A stretch of DNA of 64,000 bases from Saprospiraceae bacterium. Its GTDB lineage: Bacteria > Bacteroidota > Bacteroidia > Chitinophagales > Saprospiraceae. The stretch covers positions 1 to 64,000 of the forward strand of contig JAKVCV010000003.1 of NCBI GenBank assembly GCA_022448945.1. The letters are read 5' to 3'. The notes beneath the pieces were generated by a model. The model worked only from the letters and a program-made list of their open reading frames with translations, had not been told where the DNA came from and did not search any database. Shown piece by piece: positions 28,545-38,054 of this stretch. The translations under genes and the position numbers were made by a program. The number at the start of each line of letters is the position of its first letter. Within the stretch, counting starts at the first letter, position 1.

Positions 28545-31500
28545 TTAATGTTGATAGCCCAACAACCCTTTAATAAATTTCGTGATTTTATAAAACAACC
28601 AATACATTACAGGTACAACTACCAAAGTTAAAAAAGTTGCAAAGACCAAGCCGTAAATAATTGTCCATGACATTGCGCCCCACATAGCAGCGTTGTCACC
28701 CCCAATGAACAAATGAGGATCCAACTCAGTAATAAATGTTCCAAAATTAAAATTGAAACCAATCGCTAATGGAATTAACCCCAGAACCGTTGTAATTGCT
28801 GTGAGAAGAACAGGCCTCAAACGTGTCTCACCACCTTTTATAATTGCTTCTTTTACTTCATCATTTGTCAAATATTCTTTTCCTGTCTTTTTCTTTTTTC
28901 TAGCCTGAAGAAAATTAATATAATCTATCAAAACAATAGCATTATTTACTACAATTCCTGCCAAAGAAATAATCCCAATACCTGTCATAACAATCACTAA
29001 ATCCATACCCGAGTTCCAATACCCAAGTAAAACTCCAATTGTACTAAACAATATTGAAAGAACAATTATAAAAGGAGAAATAAAAGAATTAAACTGAGAA
29101 ACCAAAATTAAAAAAATTGCAAACACCGCTATCATCAAAGCATTCATCAAAAAAGCTGAATTTTCAGCCATTTCTTCTTGCTCACCAGAAAAATGATAAT
29201 CAAAACCCTCTGGAAAGTTTTCATCTGCATAACTTTCCATATTCTGTTTTAGTTCATCTACAACCTCATTAGCATTATATCCTTCTAAAACATTAGAATA
29301 TATGGTTATAGTCCTTTTTTCATTTTTCCTTTTAACGGCACTATAAGTTGAACTAGGGCGCTTCCTGGCAACTGCAGAAATTGGAACCTGAACTATATGA
29401 CCACCTGCATCCATGTTTCTAAAAGTAACCATTTGATTCATTAATGCTTCATTGTCATGCCTGTATTTATCTGCAAAACGCAAAATTATTGGATACTCAT
29501 CTTCACCAGATTTAAACTGGCTAACTTCCCTACCATATAAAGCTGCATTAAGGGATTGAGCAATATCTAAAGTAGACAAACCATATCTCCGTGAAGCTTC
29601 CCGATCAACCTCTATTATATCCTGTTGAACATTTGTTGAAATATTCATATTCAACTCCTCTACTCCTGGTACTGTTATATTCTCTAAATATTTTAAAACA
29701 TCAGATGCGACAATAGAAAGTTCACGCATAGATTTATCATCTCCGTAAATCTCCAAATTTATCGGTTTACCTGTAGGTGGACCTTCAGCATTTCTATCAA
29801 CCACTATAGAAAGACCAGCATATCCATCAAGAGCATTTCGAATAGAATCCATAGCCTCAAAAGTTGAAAGCCCTTTTCTTTTGTCTGACGAAACAAAAGC
29901 TACAGTTATTCTAGCTTTATTTGGAGTAGCTCCAGGCTCAGGTGGAGCCATTGGATCAGCGGTATTTTCACCAATTTGAGATAATATAGCTTCCACTATA
30001 CCCGCTTCAGAGAATTTTTTAATTGAATTCTCAACTTTCAATTCTAACTCTTTCATCATTGTATTGGTGCTCCCTATATCACTTCCTACAGGTAAATCCA
30101 CAAACGCATTTATATATAATGGATCCGTTTCAGGAAAGAAAACCACTTTAGGCGGACTACTTTGTAACAACCCCATAGAACCAAAAAGAAGACAGATAAC
30201 CCCTATAAAAGTAAAAATGGGCATCCAACCTCTTAAAACAAAACGTATAAATTTATCATAGCCATGCTCAAGCCATGGCAAAATTTTATTTTGAAAAATT
30301 ACAGATCCTGGTCTTAGGATAAAATATGTTGCCAAAGTAATAACAACAGAAACACCCATAAGATTTCTAAACCAAAAAACTGATAAAAGGTGCATTATTA
30401 AACCTAACAATCCAAAAACTAAAATCAAAGCTAAAATATTAATCATTTTACGTTTTTCACCCTCACGGATTAATACCGCTTCATCCAACTTCATAAATAT
30501 GAAAGTAAAAACGGGCGTAACTACCAACGCTACAAATAGAGAAGAACTTAAAACTATAATTAAAGTTAATGGAAGATATTTCATAAACTCTCCCATCATT
30601 CCAGGCCAAAACATTAAAGGCACAAAGGCTGCTAGAGTAGTAGCTGTAGAAGCAATAATCGGCATAGCAACTTCTCCGGCTGCCTTTTTAGCAGCTTCAA
30701 TAGAAGGATAACCCTCCTGCATATAACGATATATGTTTTCAACAACAACTATTGAATTATCAACCAACATTCCCAAAGCAAGAATCAAAGAAAAAAGAAC
30801 AACTACATTTAGAGTAATCCCCATTATATTAAGAATAAGTATCCCCATTAACATTGACAATGGAATAGCGACTCCAACAAACATAGCATTTCTAAGGCCC
30901 AAGAAGAATAACAAAACTATTACTACCAAAATCACCCCTGAAATAATACTATTCTGCAAGTTTGCTACTTGATCTCTTGTGTTTATCGATTGATCATTAA
31001 AAACACTTACTTTAAGTTCTTCTGGGAATTTATTGGCCTCTGCCCTGTCAATTATATCTTTTATTTTATCTGCTGCAGAAAGAAGGTTTTGTCCTGCTCT
31101 TTTAATTATATCCAAAGAAACAACTGGTAATCGGTCGGATCGCGCTATACTTGAAGGTGTAGCTACTCCCTCCTTAACTTCTGCTATATCTTTTAAAAAT
31201 ACTGGGTTTTGGAATTCACTTTTAATTATTATGTTACGTATTTCTTCTACTGATTTAAACTCACCTACTACTCGAACTGACCGATTGAAGCCATTATAAT
31301 TTCTTTCTCCTGCAGTCATTGTTATATTTTCCATTGCTATTGCATTGGAAATATCATCAAAACTTATTTTTTTGGCTTGCATTTGCTTCCAATCAACATC
31401 AATATGGACTTGTTTAGATGATGTTCCTTTTAATTTAACCTCTGATATCTCTGGTAGTTTTTCAATTTGATTTTGAATATACTCAGCAAAAGAACGCAAC

Positions 31501-31991
31501 TCGTCATTAGAATACTCCCCCGACAAATTGATAGTCATAATAGGAAATTCAGAAAAATTTATTTCAGTAACAGTTGGTCCCGCAGTTAAGTTTTTGGGGA
31601 AATCCTTATCGCTTTTGGCTCTATCTACTGCATCCTTAACCTCTTGCAGAGCCTTATCTACAGTTACATTGGTATTAAATTCAACTATTAAATTTGAGAA
31701 ATCTGAAACTGAATTTCCATCAATAGTTTTTACTCCTGTAATTGTAGCCATTTCTTTTTCAAGTGGAATGGTTATTAAAGACTCCATATCTTCAGCAGAA
31801 TTCCCTGCAAACGTTGTCCCCACATAAATCGTTGGTATTACTATTTCAGGGAATTGTTCCTTGGGCATATTCAAATATGATTGAATACCAAAAAACATTA
31901 TCATTGCTGTAAGCAAACCAACACTGGTAGCATTGTTAACTGCAAATGTTGTCGCTCTAAAATTTCTATATAATTTATTGTCCTTACCCAT
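28545..31991 (-). CDS. Efflux RND transporter, inner-membrane permease
   Basis: 1148 residues with the RND layout: one N-terminal helix, a large periplasmic loop, a cluster of helices (about 350-600), a second periplasmic loop, and a C-terminal helix cluster. The proton-relay Asp motif is seen as LALGMLVDNSIVVVENIYR. It pumps a substrate out with proton drive, working with the membrane-fusion protein and TolC encoded just upstream. At 1148 residues it is slightly longer than AcrB (1049). Drug versus metal specificity is not clear from sequence. Confidence 0.95.
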   Translation of the reverse strand: MGKDNKLYRNFRATTFAVNNATSVGLLTAMIMFFGIQSYLNMPKEQFPEIVIPTIYVGTTFAGNSAEDMESLITIPLEKEMATITGVKTIDGNSVSDFSNLIVEFNTNVTVDKALQEVKDAVDRAKSDKDFPKNLTAGPTVTEINFSEFPIMTINLSGEYSNDELRSFAEYIQNQIEKLPEISEVKLKGTSSKQVHIDVDWKQMQAKKISFDDISNAIAMENITMTAGERNYNGFNRSVRVVGEFKSVEEIRNIIIKSEFQNPVFLKDIAEVKEGVATPSSIARSDRLPVVSLDIIKRAGQNLLSAADKIKDIIDRAEANKFPEELKVSVFNDQSINTRDQVANLQNSIISGVILVVIVLLFFLGLRNAMFVGVAIPLSMLMGILILNIMGITLNVVVLFSLILALGMLVDNSIVVVENIYRYMQEGYPSIEAAKKAAGEVAMPIIASTATTLAAFVPLMFWPGMMGEFMKYLPLTLIIVLSSSLFVALVVTPVFTFIFMKLDEAVLIREGEKRKMINILALILVFGLLGLIMHLLSVFWFRNLMGVSVVITLATYFILRPGSVIFQNKILPWLEHGYDKFIRFVLRGWMPIFTFIGVICLLFGSMGLLQSSPPKVVFFPETDPLYINAFVDLPVGSDIGSTNTMMKELELKVENSIKKFSEAGIVEAILSQIGENTADPMAPPEPGATPNKARITVAFVSSDKRKGLSTFEAMDSIRNALDGYAGLSIVVDRNAEGPPTGKPINLEIYGDDKSMRELSIVASDVLKYLENITVPGVEELNMNISTNVQQDIIEVDREASRRYGLSTLDIAQSLNAALYGREVSQFKSGEDEYPIILRFADKYRHDNEALMNQMVTFRNMDAGGHIVQVPISAVARKRPSSTYSAVKRKNEKRTITIYSNVLEGYNANEVVDELKQNMESYADENFPEGFDYHFSGEQEEMAENSAFLMNALMIAVFAIFLILVSQFNSFISPFIIVLSILFSTIGVLLGYWNSGMDLVIVMTGIGIISLAGIVVNNAIVLIDYINFLQARKKKKTGKEYLTNDEVKEAIIKGGETRLRPVLLTAITTVLGLIPLAIGFNFNFGTFITELDPHLFIGGDNAAMWGAMSWTIIYGLVFATFLTLVVVPVMYWLFYKITKFIKGLLGYQH

Positions 31992-32068
31992 TTTTTTTAT
32001 TTAAAATCAATACACTTAAATTTTAAAAATGAAATATATTCTTAAGGCAGAAGTATCACCCAAATAAA

Positions 32069-33226
32069 TTAATTATCTGATAAAACTTTTAACAAATCAC
32101 CTTCTGAAATCTGCCTTGAACCTTTTATAACTAAAACCTCTTCTCCTGTTAAACCACCTACAATAACTGTTTCATTTTGATACCCCTTACCCATTTTAAC
32201 TACTCGTTTTACAGCACGATCTTCTTCAATTATCATTACAAAATTAGCACCACTGACATCCTGTAAAATTAATTCATCAGGAACAACAATTGCCGCTTTG
32301 ATAAAAAGGTCCTGAATAAGCATTGTTGCCAATAAATTTGGTTTTAACAAGCCATTTTTACTCTTAATAGATGCTTCTACTTCAAAAGTTCTGTTAGCTG
32401 GATGTATAGATCTCCCAATCATAATAATTCTGCCGTACTGCTCTTGATCTAATGCCGGGAAATTAATTAAAACCTTTTCTCCTTTTTTAGCTTTTCCTAA
32501 ATAAATTTCAGGTACTGATGCTACTACTTTTAATTTATTGGTGTTAACAATTTGAACAATAGGAGTTCCTGGGCCACACATTTCTCCTGATTTAGCCATA
32601 ATCATATCCACGTATCCACTTGCAGGTGCATAAACATTTGCTTTAGTAAGTTCAAACTCTAAACTTTCTTTGTTTTTAATCAAAGATTCTACTTGACTTT
32701 TGGCTTGAAGATATTGAATCTCTGAACCAATTTTTTGATTCCATAAATTTTCTTGTCTTTCAAAAATATCTTTAGCTAACTTTAATGACTCTTCAATCTG
32801 TGCAATACTTTTATTAATACTTTCTAAATTTACTTGAGCGACTAAATCTCCCTTATTTATAAACTGCCCCTCTATGACATTAAGCTCGATGATTCTTCCG
32901 CCTGTTTCACTACTTGCAAAAACAGGGTCTTGCATCGGCATTACATTTCCTTGCACCTCAACAAAATGACTAAAATTTTTAACCTGAACTTTACTTACAG
33001 TAACAGGTGTTTCTTTTTCTTTTTTAGACTCAGGATTCAATTTTGAGATTATATCCTCAAGTTTAGAAATTTCAGCTTTTATATTTTTAAGTTCCTTACG
33101 CTTATCATATAGCGCTTTTTGAACATCTTTCAATGAAGTTGATGAATCTTTAGAAGCTTCATCACTTCGACCACATCCTGTAATTAGTAACAATCCACTA
33201 AAAATTACAATTAAAGTTGTTTTCAT
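32069..33226 (-). CDS. Efflux RND periplasmic adaptor (membrane-fusion protein)
   Basis: A 385-residue lipoprotein with lipobox ITGC (Cys18). A coiled-coil is predicted at about 28-65 and again in the hairpin around 130-180. Between them lies the lipoyl-like half-motif GGRIIELNVIEGQ, and after it VYAPASGYVDMI. The C-terminal membrane-proximal domain follows. It joins the pump to the TolC-like channel. Confidence 0.93.
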   Translation of the reverse strand: MKTTLIVIFSGLLLITGCGRSDEASKDSSTSLKDVQKALYDKRKELKNIKAEISKLEDIISKLNPESKKEKETPVTVSKVQVKNFSHFVEVQGNVMPMQDPVFASSETGGRIIELNVIEGQFINKGDLVAQVNLESINKSIAQIEESLKLAKDIFERQENLWNQKIGSEIQYLQAKSQVESLIKNKESLEFELTKANVYAPASGYVDMIMAKSGEMCGPGTPIVQIVNTNKLKVVASVPEIYLGKAKKGEKVLINFPALDQEQYGRIIMIGRSIHPANRTFEVEASIKSKNGLLKPNLLATMLIQDLFIKAAIVVPDELILQDVSGANFVMIIEEDRAVKRVVKMGKGYQNETVIVGGLTGEEVLVIKGSRQISEGDLLKVLSDN

Positions 33227-33263
33227 GTTTATTTTTTTACTTATAGTAATAATCTATTAAATT

Positions 33264-34625
33264 CTAATTGCCCAAAGCCTTATCCAAATCTGCTTTGGAA
33301 ATTACCAATTCATATAAAGCATTCAGCCTATTAGCCTGAGTTCTGTAAAGTTCTTGCTCGGATTGAGTCATTTCCATACTAGAGCCTACTCCTTCGCGAT
33401 ATTTTATTTGTGTAGTGTTATAAATTTTTTCGGCAAGAGAAAGATTGAGGTTTTGATTTTTTAACCGTTGTTGAGCATTTTTAAAGTTTGCTCTAGCATT
33501 AGAAATCTCAAGCTCAATACCACGTTCAAGATCATTAAGTTGAATCTTAAATTTTTGAACATCAATTTTAGATTTTTTAATTTTTGCTGCTTTATCTAAA
33601 CCATCAAAAATTGGAACATTTAACTGAAGGCCTAAAATAGTTGTAGGGAAAAAACCTGGAGAATTTGCATCAAAAAGATCGTCTCGTTGTAAACCTTGCT
33701 GGTGAACAGCAAAAGCCTGCAATGTAGGTAAATACCCTAAGTTATACCTTTTTGTATTCAATTCATTTAAATATATTGTTTGTTTTAAAATATCTCTATC
33801 TATTCTCTTATCTATACCAATATCTCCGGTAAGATCAGATTCCTGTGAGATATACAATAGTGATTCTAAATCATCCAACAATTCAATAGTTTGGTTTAAA
33901 GGATAATTCATTTGAAACTTTAAAACATTATATGCCAGTTCTAATTGTCTATTTAACATATTTAATTCTGTCATGAGATTAGCTACAGAAAGTTCAATCC
34001 GTTCTAAGTCCAACTGCTCAACTAAACCATTTTCAAGAAATGCCTTTGTTTCTTTCTTCATCTTATCTAAATTCTCAATATTCTTAGACAAAATCATAAC
34101 ATTCTCCTCTGCAACAAGAACAGTCAAATATGCTTTAATAACTACATGTTTAATTTCATATATATTAAGCTCAGCCTGACGCCTTGTCATTTCAACCAAA
34201 CCCTTGGAAGCTTTTAGCCCAACAAAATAAGAACCATCAAGAATTAAGGTGTTAAAATTAAATGTAAAATTTAGGTTGTTTCTAGTCCCAAATTGCGTTT
34301 CTGAATAACCAGGTTCTGGATCTGGCATGGGAGGAAATGGAGGTGGAAGTTCAAAGACAAATGCATCATTGGGAATAAGTTGAGTGGGTAAATGTATAAA
34401 ATAATTATACTCAACACCTGCGCTTAATTTTGGAATCCCAATAGAAGTATATTCCTGAACCTCTGCTTTAGCTCTAGCAACATCCAATTGTGCAGTTCTA
34501 ACAACATTACTTTTTGTTTGTGCATAGGCAACTGCTTCGTTGAGGGTGAATTTTTCTAATTCTTGTCCATTTACCTCACCAAAACAACTTATAAATCCAA
34601 CTAAATAAAACAATTTTTTCATCAT
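33264..34625 (-). CDS. TolC-family outer-membrane efflux channel
   Basis: 453 residues with a signal peptide and the two repeated helical halves typical of TolC (Ala/Leu/Asn-rich coiled-coil stretches). The short beta region near 85-110 is unusually Pro-rich (ELPPPFPPMPDPEPG). It forms a trimeric exit duct for the RND pump. It lies 24 bases after the TetR gene. Confidence 0.93.
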   Translation of the reverse strand: MMKKLFYLVGFISCFGEVNGQELEKFTLNEAVAYAQTKSNVVRTAQLDVARAKAEVQEYTSIGIPKLSAGVEYNYFIHLPTQLIPNDAFVFELPPPFPPMPDPEPGYSETQFGTRNNLNFTFNFNTLILDGSYFVGLKASKGLVEMTRRQAELNIYEIKHVVIKAYLTVLVAEENVMILSKNIENLDKMKKETKAFLENGLVEQLDLERIELSVANLMTELNMLNRQLELAYNVLKFQMNYPLNQTIELLDDLESLLYISQESDLTGDIGIDKRIDRDILKQTIYLNELNTKRYNLGYLPTLQAFAVHQQGLQRDDLFDANSPGFFPTTILGLQLNVPIFDGLDKAAKIKKSKIDVQKFKIQLNDLERGIELEISNARANFKNAQQRLKNQNLNLSLAEKIYNTTQIKYREGVGSSMEMTQSEQELYRTQANRLNALYELVISKADLDKALGN

Positions 34626-34649
34626 ATAATTTTATAATTTAAATTAAAA

Positions 34650-35276
34650 TCAATGAATTTCCCCTCCAGGATCTAAACTATCTAACAAAGGCGACAGCAA
34701 GAGCCTACCTTTTTCGGAAACAATACCACATATATGATATTTAACAAATTCTTTGTGCAAAATATGGGTAGGGAATTTATTACTGGGGAACAATTCAACA
34801 TCTGAAACTATAGGCATAAGCCCAACATATAATCTTGAGATAAGATCTACATGCAAATCTTTACGATACAAGCCTTCTAAAACACCTCTTCGCAAATTAT
34901 CTTCTACCATTAAAGCAATATCTTTTCTATGGAAAGCATCAAGCATCTCCCACACTGGCCTATGGTATTTTTGGAGGTCAAAAAGCAGCGATGGATTAAT
35001 ATCTTTTACTTGAGCCTGAACATATAGACTGACTTTTAGCAATTCCTCTAATGCGTTATTTGATTCTTTTTGTATGGATAGACACATCATTTGATCTTGT
35101 AAAATGTGTCTTTTCATCATTTTTAATACTAAATCATGTTTATTCTGAATATGAACGTATAAAGTTTTTTTGGAAACCCCCAAACTTCTTGCTATGTCAT
35201 TCATGGTTACACTTCTAATTCCGTATTTACGAAATAGAACCTCAGAGGCATCTAGTATTTTTGTTAATTGATCCAA
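34650..35276 (-). CDS. TetR/AcrR-family transcriptional regulator
   Basis: 208 residues. The N-terminal helix-turn-helix is clear: ASEVLFRKYGIRSVTMNDIARSL, then GVSKKTLYVHIQNKHDL. The start is TTG at 35276; no in-frame ATG lies upstream before a stop, and the next internal ATG (Met24) would cut into the DNA-binding domain, so the TTG start is well supported. A promoter element is at 35321-35328. As first gene of the efflux cluster, it is likely an autoregulated local repressor responding to a pump substrate (inference). Confidence 0.93.
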   Translation of the reverse strand: MDQLTKILDASEVLFRKYGIRSVTMNDIARSLGVSKKTLYVHIQNKHDLVLKMMKRHILQDQMMCLSIQKESNNALEELLKVSLYVQAQVKDINPSLLFDLQKYHRPVWEMLDAFHRKDIALMVEDNLRRGVLEGLYRKDLHVDLISRLYVGLMPIVSDVELFPSNKFPTHILHKEFVKYHICGIVSEKGRLLLSPLLDSLDPGGEIH

Positions 35277-35320
35277 AACTAATCTGATTGCTAAAATTTT
35301 AAAAAAGCTAATGATTGGCG

Positions 35321-35328
35321 CAAATATA
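35321..35328 (-). promoter_or_regulatory. Promoter -7 element for the TetR-efflux operon
   Basis: Minus-strand TATATTTG matches TAnnTTTG, 45 bases before the TTG start of the regulator. Confidence 0.5.
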
Positions 35329-35503
35329 TTAAAAAAACCAAAGAAACTATAGGACTAATTAAAGTTTCCTGAGTTTTTAACAGGTTTTAACAATTAACCT
35401 AGGATTCCAAGCAATTGTTGTCAATTAAAATGAAAAACTTTTCAAGAGATATATAAATTGAATCTGATTTAAAACAACATTAATATAAAATTGCAACAAC
35501 AAA

Positions 35504-35511
35504 TAGTTTTG
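35504..35511 (+). promoter_or_regulatory. Promoter -7 element for the gene at 35568
   Basis: TAGTTTTG matches TAnnTTTG, about 57 bases before the ATG. Confidence 0.5.
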
Positions 35512-35567
35512 TTTATTTTTAGCCTATATATAACCTGATACATTATTTATCAACTTAATCCTTTATT

Positions 35568-36296
35568 ATGAAACCAAAGTACATAGTCGGCCTAATACTT
35601 GTTCTCTGTGTTTTTTTGTATTACAAGACCTGTGGAGGAGAAACAAATAAAAACGATAATGCAAATAGCACCAATATTGATAGTACAACAATCGAGATAA
35701 CAGAAGCCGAAAACACAGAGGATACACTCAGTCAAGCAGAGCAATTACAAAATGAAATGAATGCAATGATCGAGGAACAATTACAATTGTCCAAAGAATC
35801 AAAATCTAAAAATGTTAAAGCAATGCTTGCAAATTTTGAACTTGGGATGTCCAAAAGACAAGTCAAAAAACATGTTCAAAAAATGAAAAACAAAAAACAT
35901 CTGGTAAGAATCAAAAAATCTGATAATGTTTTTGAATATATTTACAAATTAAAACTCGCAAGTGGTAGATCAAATACATATATGGATTTTGAATATAGCC
36001 CTAAAGGAGGTGTTTATAAATCTATATGTAAACCAAGTAAATTCAGGAAAATGAGCAAGAGTGATTTCTTAATGGAAGTCAAAGACTTGCTTACTGAATG
36101 GTACGGAACCCATAACTTTGAAGTTCCAGACACAAAAGGATGTTCAAGGTATATTTGGATTACTGGCAACCAACATCTAGATCTATATTGTACTACGAGA
36201 AAAGTTGAATTTGTATTCACTGACTTAAACTTTGAAATACCGCCAAATATTGAAGGAGGAGGTGAAAGTAGACCTAAATTAGAGCATAATATTTAA
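35568..36296 (+). CDS. Membrane-anchored or lipoprotein-like hypothetical protein
   Basis: 242 residues with an N-terminal hydrophobic segment (about 5-19) and Cys22 (KTCGG), which is not a canonical lipobox. An acidic, Thr/Asn-rich linker follows (about 25-75), then a compact basic domain with MLANFELGMSKRQVKKHV and a second half from about 145. The short motif LGMSKRQV resembles the start of SmpA/OmlA-like outer-membrane lipoprotein domains, but the match is too short to rely on. Function unknown. Confidence 0.75.
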   Translation: MKPKYIVGLILVLCVFLYYKTCGGETNKNDNANSTNIDSTTIEITEAENTEDTLSQAEQLQNEMNAMIEEQLQLSKESKSKNVKAMLANFELGMSKRQVKKHVQKMKNKKHLVRIKKSDNVFEYIYKLKLASGRSNTYMDFEYSPKGGVYKSICKPSKFRKMSKSDFLMEVKDLLTEWYGTHNFEVPDTKGCSRYIWITGNQHLDLYCTTRKVEFVFTDLNFEIPPNIEGGGESRPKLEHNI

Positions 36297-36352
36297 TTTT
36301 AAACTACTTTTCGTTGTTCGTTTAATTAATCTTATTTTCTTGAAAAACTTAT

Positions 36353-36360
36353 TACCTTTG
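36353..36360 (+). promoter_or_regulatory. Promoter -7 element for dut
   Basis: TACCTTTG matches TAnnTTTG, 28 bases before the dut ATG. Confidence 0.55.
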
Positions 36361-36387
36361 AATTGATTCAAAAAAACAACAAAACAC

Positions 36388-36822
36388 ATGAATGTAAAAA
36401 TCATTAACAAATCGCTCAACCCACTACCTCATTATGCTACATCTGGTAGTGCAGGCATGGATTTACGTGCTAATATAGAACAACCAATTATTTTAAAATC
36501 ACTTGAACGCAAAATCATCCCTACAGGGCTTTTTATAGAGCTCCCCTCAGGTTACGAAGCTCAAATTCGACCACGAAGTGGTCTAGCGATAAAAAAAGGC
36601 CTATCTATCCCTAATTCTCCTGGCACAATTGATAGTGACTATAGAGGTGAAATAGGAGTTATTGTTATAAACTTATCACCTAACCCTATAACTATAGAAC
36701 CATCTGAGCGTATTGCTCAAATGATTATAGCAAAATATGAAGTCATAGATTGGGTGGAGACCTTAGAACTAGAAGAAAGTGAACGGAGTACAGGTGGCTA
36801 TGGTAGCACAGGTAAATCATAA
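36388..36822 (+). CDS. dut: dUTP diphosphatase
   Basis: Trimeric dUTPase (144 residues), which hydrolyses dUTP to dUMP. All five motifs are present: [41 protein letters not shown] and the Gly-rich C-terminal [11 protein letters not shown]. It begins a plus-strand group with a sugar nucleotidyltransferase, a TPR protein and a DUF4292 lipoprotein, a grouping seen in other Bacteroidota. Confidence 0.97.
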   Translation: MNVKIINKSLNPLPHYATSGSAGMDLRANIEQPIILKSLERKIIPTGLFIELPSGYEAQIRPRSGLAIKKGLSIPNSPGTIDSDYRGEIGVIVINLSPNPITIEPSERIAQMIIAKYEVIDWVETLELEESERSTGGYGSTGKS

Positions 36823-36919
36823 GATCCCACTTAATTTTTACACTATATTTTGGGTATGCCGTTAAAGCATATCAGATTTTAACATCATATATTTATTAAT
36901 TTTTCACAAATCATTCTTA

Positions 36920-37924
36920 ATGAAAATAATCATTCCAATGGCTGGCCGTGGCACACGTTTAAGGCCTCATACCTTAACAGTTCCCAAACCATTAGTAGAA
37001 ATTGCCGGTAAATCTATTGTTAGACGCTTAGTAGAAGACCTTGCCTCTGCTTATGGAGGACCTATTGATGAAGTAGCCTTTATAATTGGTGATTTTGGCC
37101 CAGAGGCAGAAGCTGAACTAATAGAATTAGCAGAAAGCCTAGGAGCAAAAGGATCTATTTATCATCAAAATGAAAAGCTTGGAACAGCACATGCAATTTT
37201 ATGTGCAAAAGATAGTTTGGAAGGAAATGTAATTGTAGCTTTTGCTGATACTCTTTTCAAGTCCGACTTCAAATTAGACACTGAACAAGATGGCCTTCTA
37301 TGGGTTCAAAAGATCGAAGACCCTTCCGCATATGGGGTTGTAACACTCAATGAAGAAGGAGTTATTGTTGAATTTGTTGAAAAACCTACTTCATTTGTAT
37401 CTGATCTGGCAATCATTGGAATCTATTATTTCAAAGATGGTAATCTATTAAAAAAAGAATTACAATATCTAATTGACAATGATCTAAAGGACAGGGGGGA
37501 ATATCAAATAACCAATGCCCTTGAAAACATGAAGAATAAAGGCATTAAATTCAAAACACTTACAATAGAAGAATGGTTGGATTGTGGGAACAAAAATGCT
37601 GTCATCTACGCTACTGAACGTGTTTTAGAAATTAAAAAAGATGCAGCGATTACACCTGAAGACTTAAAGATAGAGAACAGTACAATTATACAACCATGTT
37701 TTATTTCGGGTGATGTTACAATCAAAAATTCAGTAATTGGACCACATGTATCAATTGGTACTAAAACGGTAATTGAAAATTCTATCATCAGCAAAAGTAT
37801 TATACAGGACAATTCTATTGTTACTAACGTTGTAACTGAAAACTCAATGTTGGGCTCTCATACAGAATATGTTGCAAAAAAATCAGAACTTAGTTTAAGT
37901 GACTATTCTAAATATCATCAATGA
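36920..37924 (+). CDS. Sugar-phosphate nucleotidyltransferase
   Basis: 334 residues. The N-terminal nucleotidyltransferase domain has MAGRGTRLRPHTLTVPKPL and the metal Asp in IVAFADTLF. The C-terminal part (about 255-315) is a left-handed beta-helix with hexapeptide repeats (SGDVTIKNSVIGPHVSIG). It would make an NDP-sugar, probably for cell-surface polysaccharide. The exact base and sugar are not determined by sequence. Length fits glucose-1-phosphate thymidylyltransferase-like relatives. Confidence 0.88.
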   Translation: MKIIIPMAGRGTRLRPHTLTVPKPLVEIAGKSIVRRLVEDLASAYGGPIDEVAFIIGDFGPEAEAELIELAESLGAKGSIYHQNEKLGTAHAILCAKDSLEGNVIVAFADTLFKSDFKLDTEQDGLLWVQKIEDPSAYGVVTLNEEGVIVEFVEKPTSFVSDLAIIGIYYFKDGNLLKKELQYLIDNDLKDRGEYQITNALENMKNKGIKFKTLTIEEWLDCGNKNAVIYATERVLEIKKDAAITPEDLKIENSTIIQPCFISGDVTIKNSVIGPHVSIGTKTVIENSIISKSIIQDNSIVTNVVTENSMLGSHTEYVAKKSELSLSDYSKYHQ

Positions 37925-38054
37925 TGATAAAACGAATAATAACATTAGATTAACAAGCCTTTAAATTCCTTTGGAAAGAATTTTGCATTAACACTCATTC
38001 TCAGGCTTATTCCAACGCTTGTGTTTATATATAGCGCAAACAAAAAAATATAAT

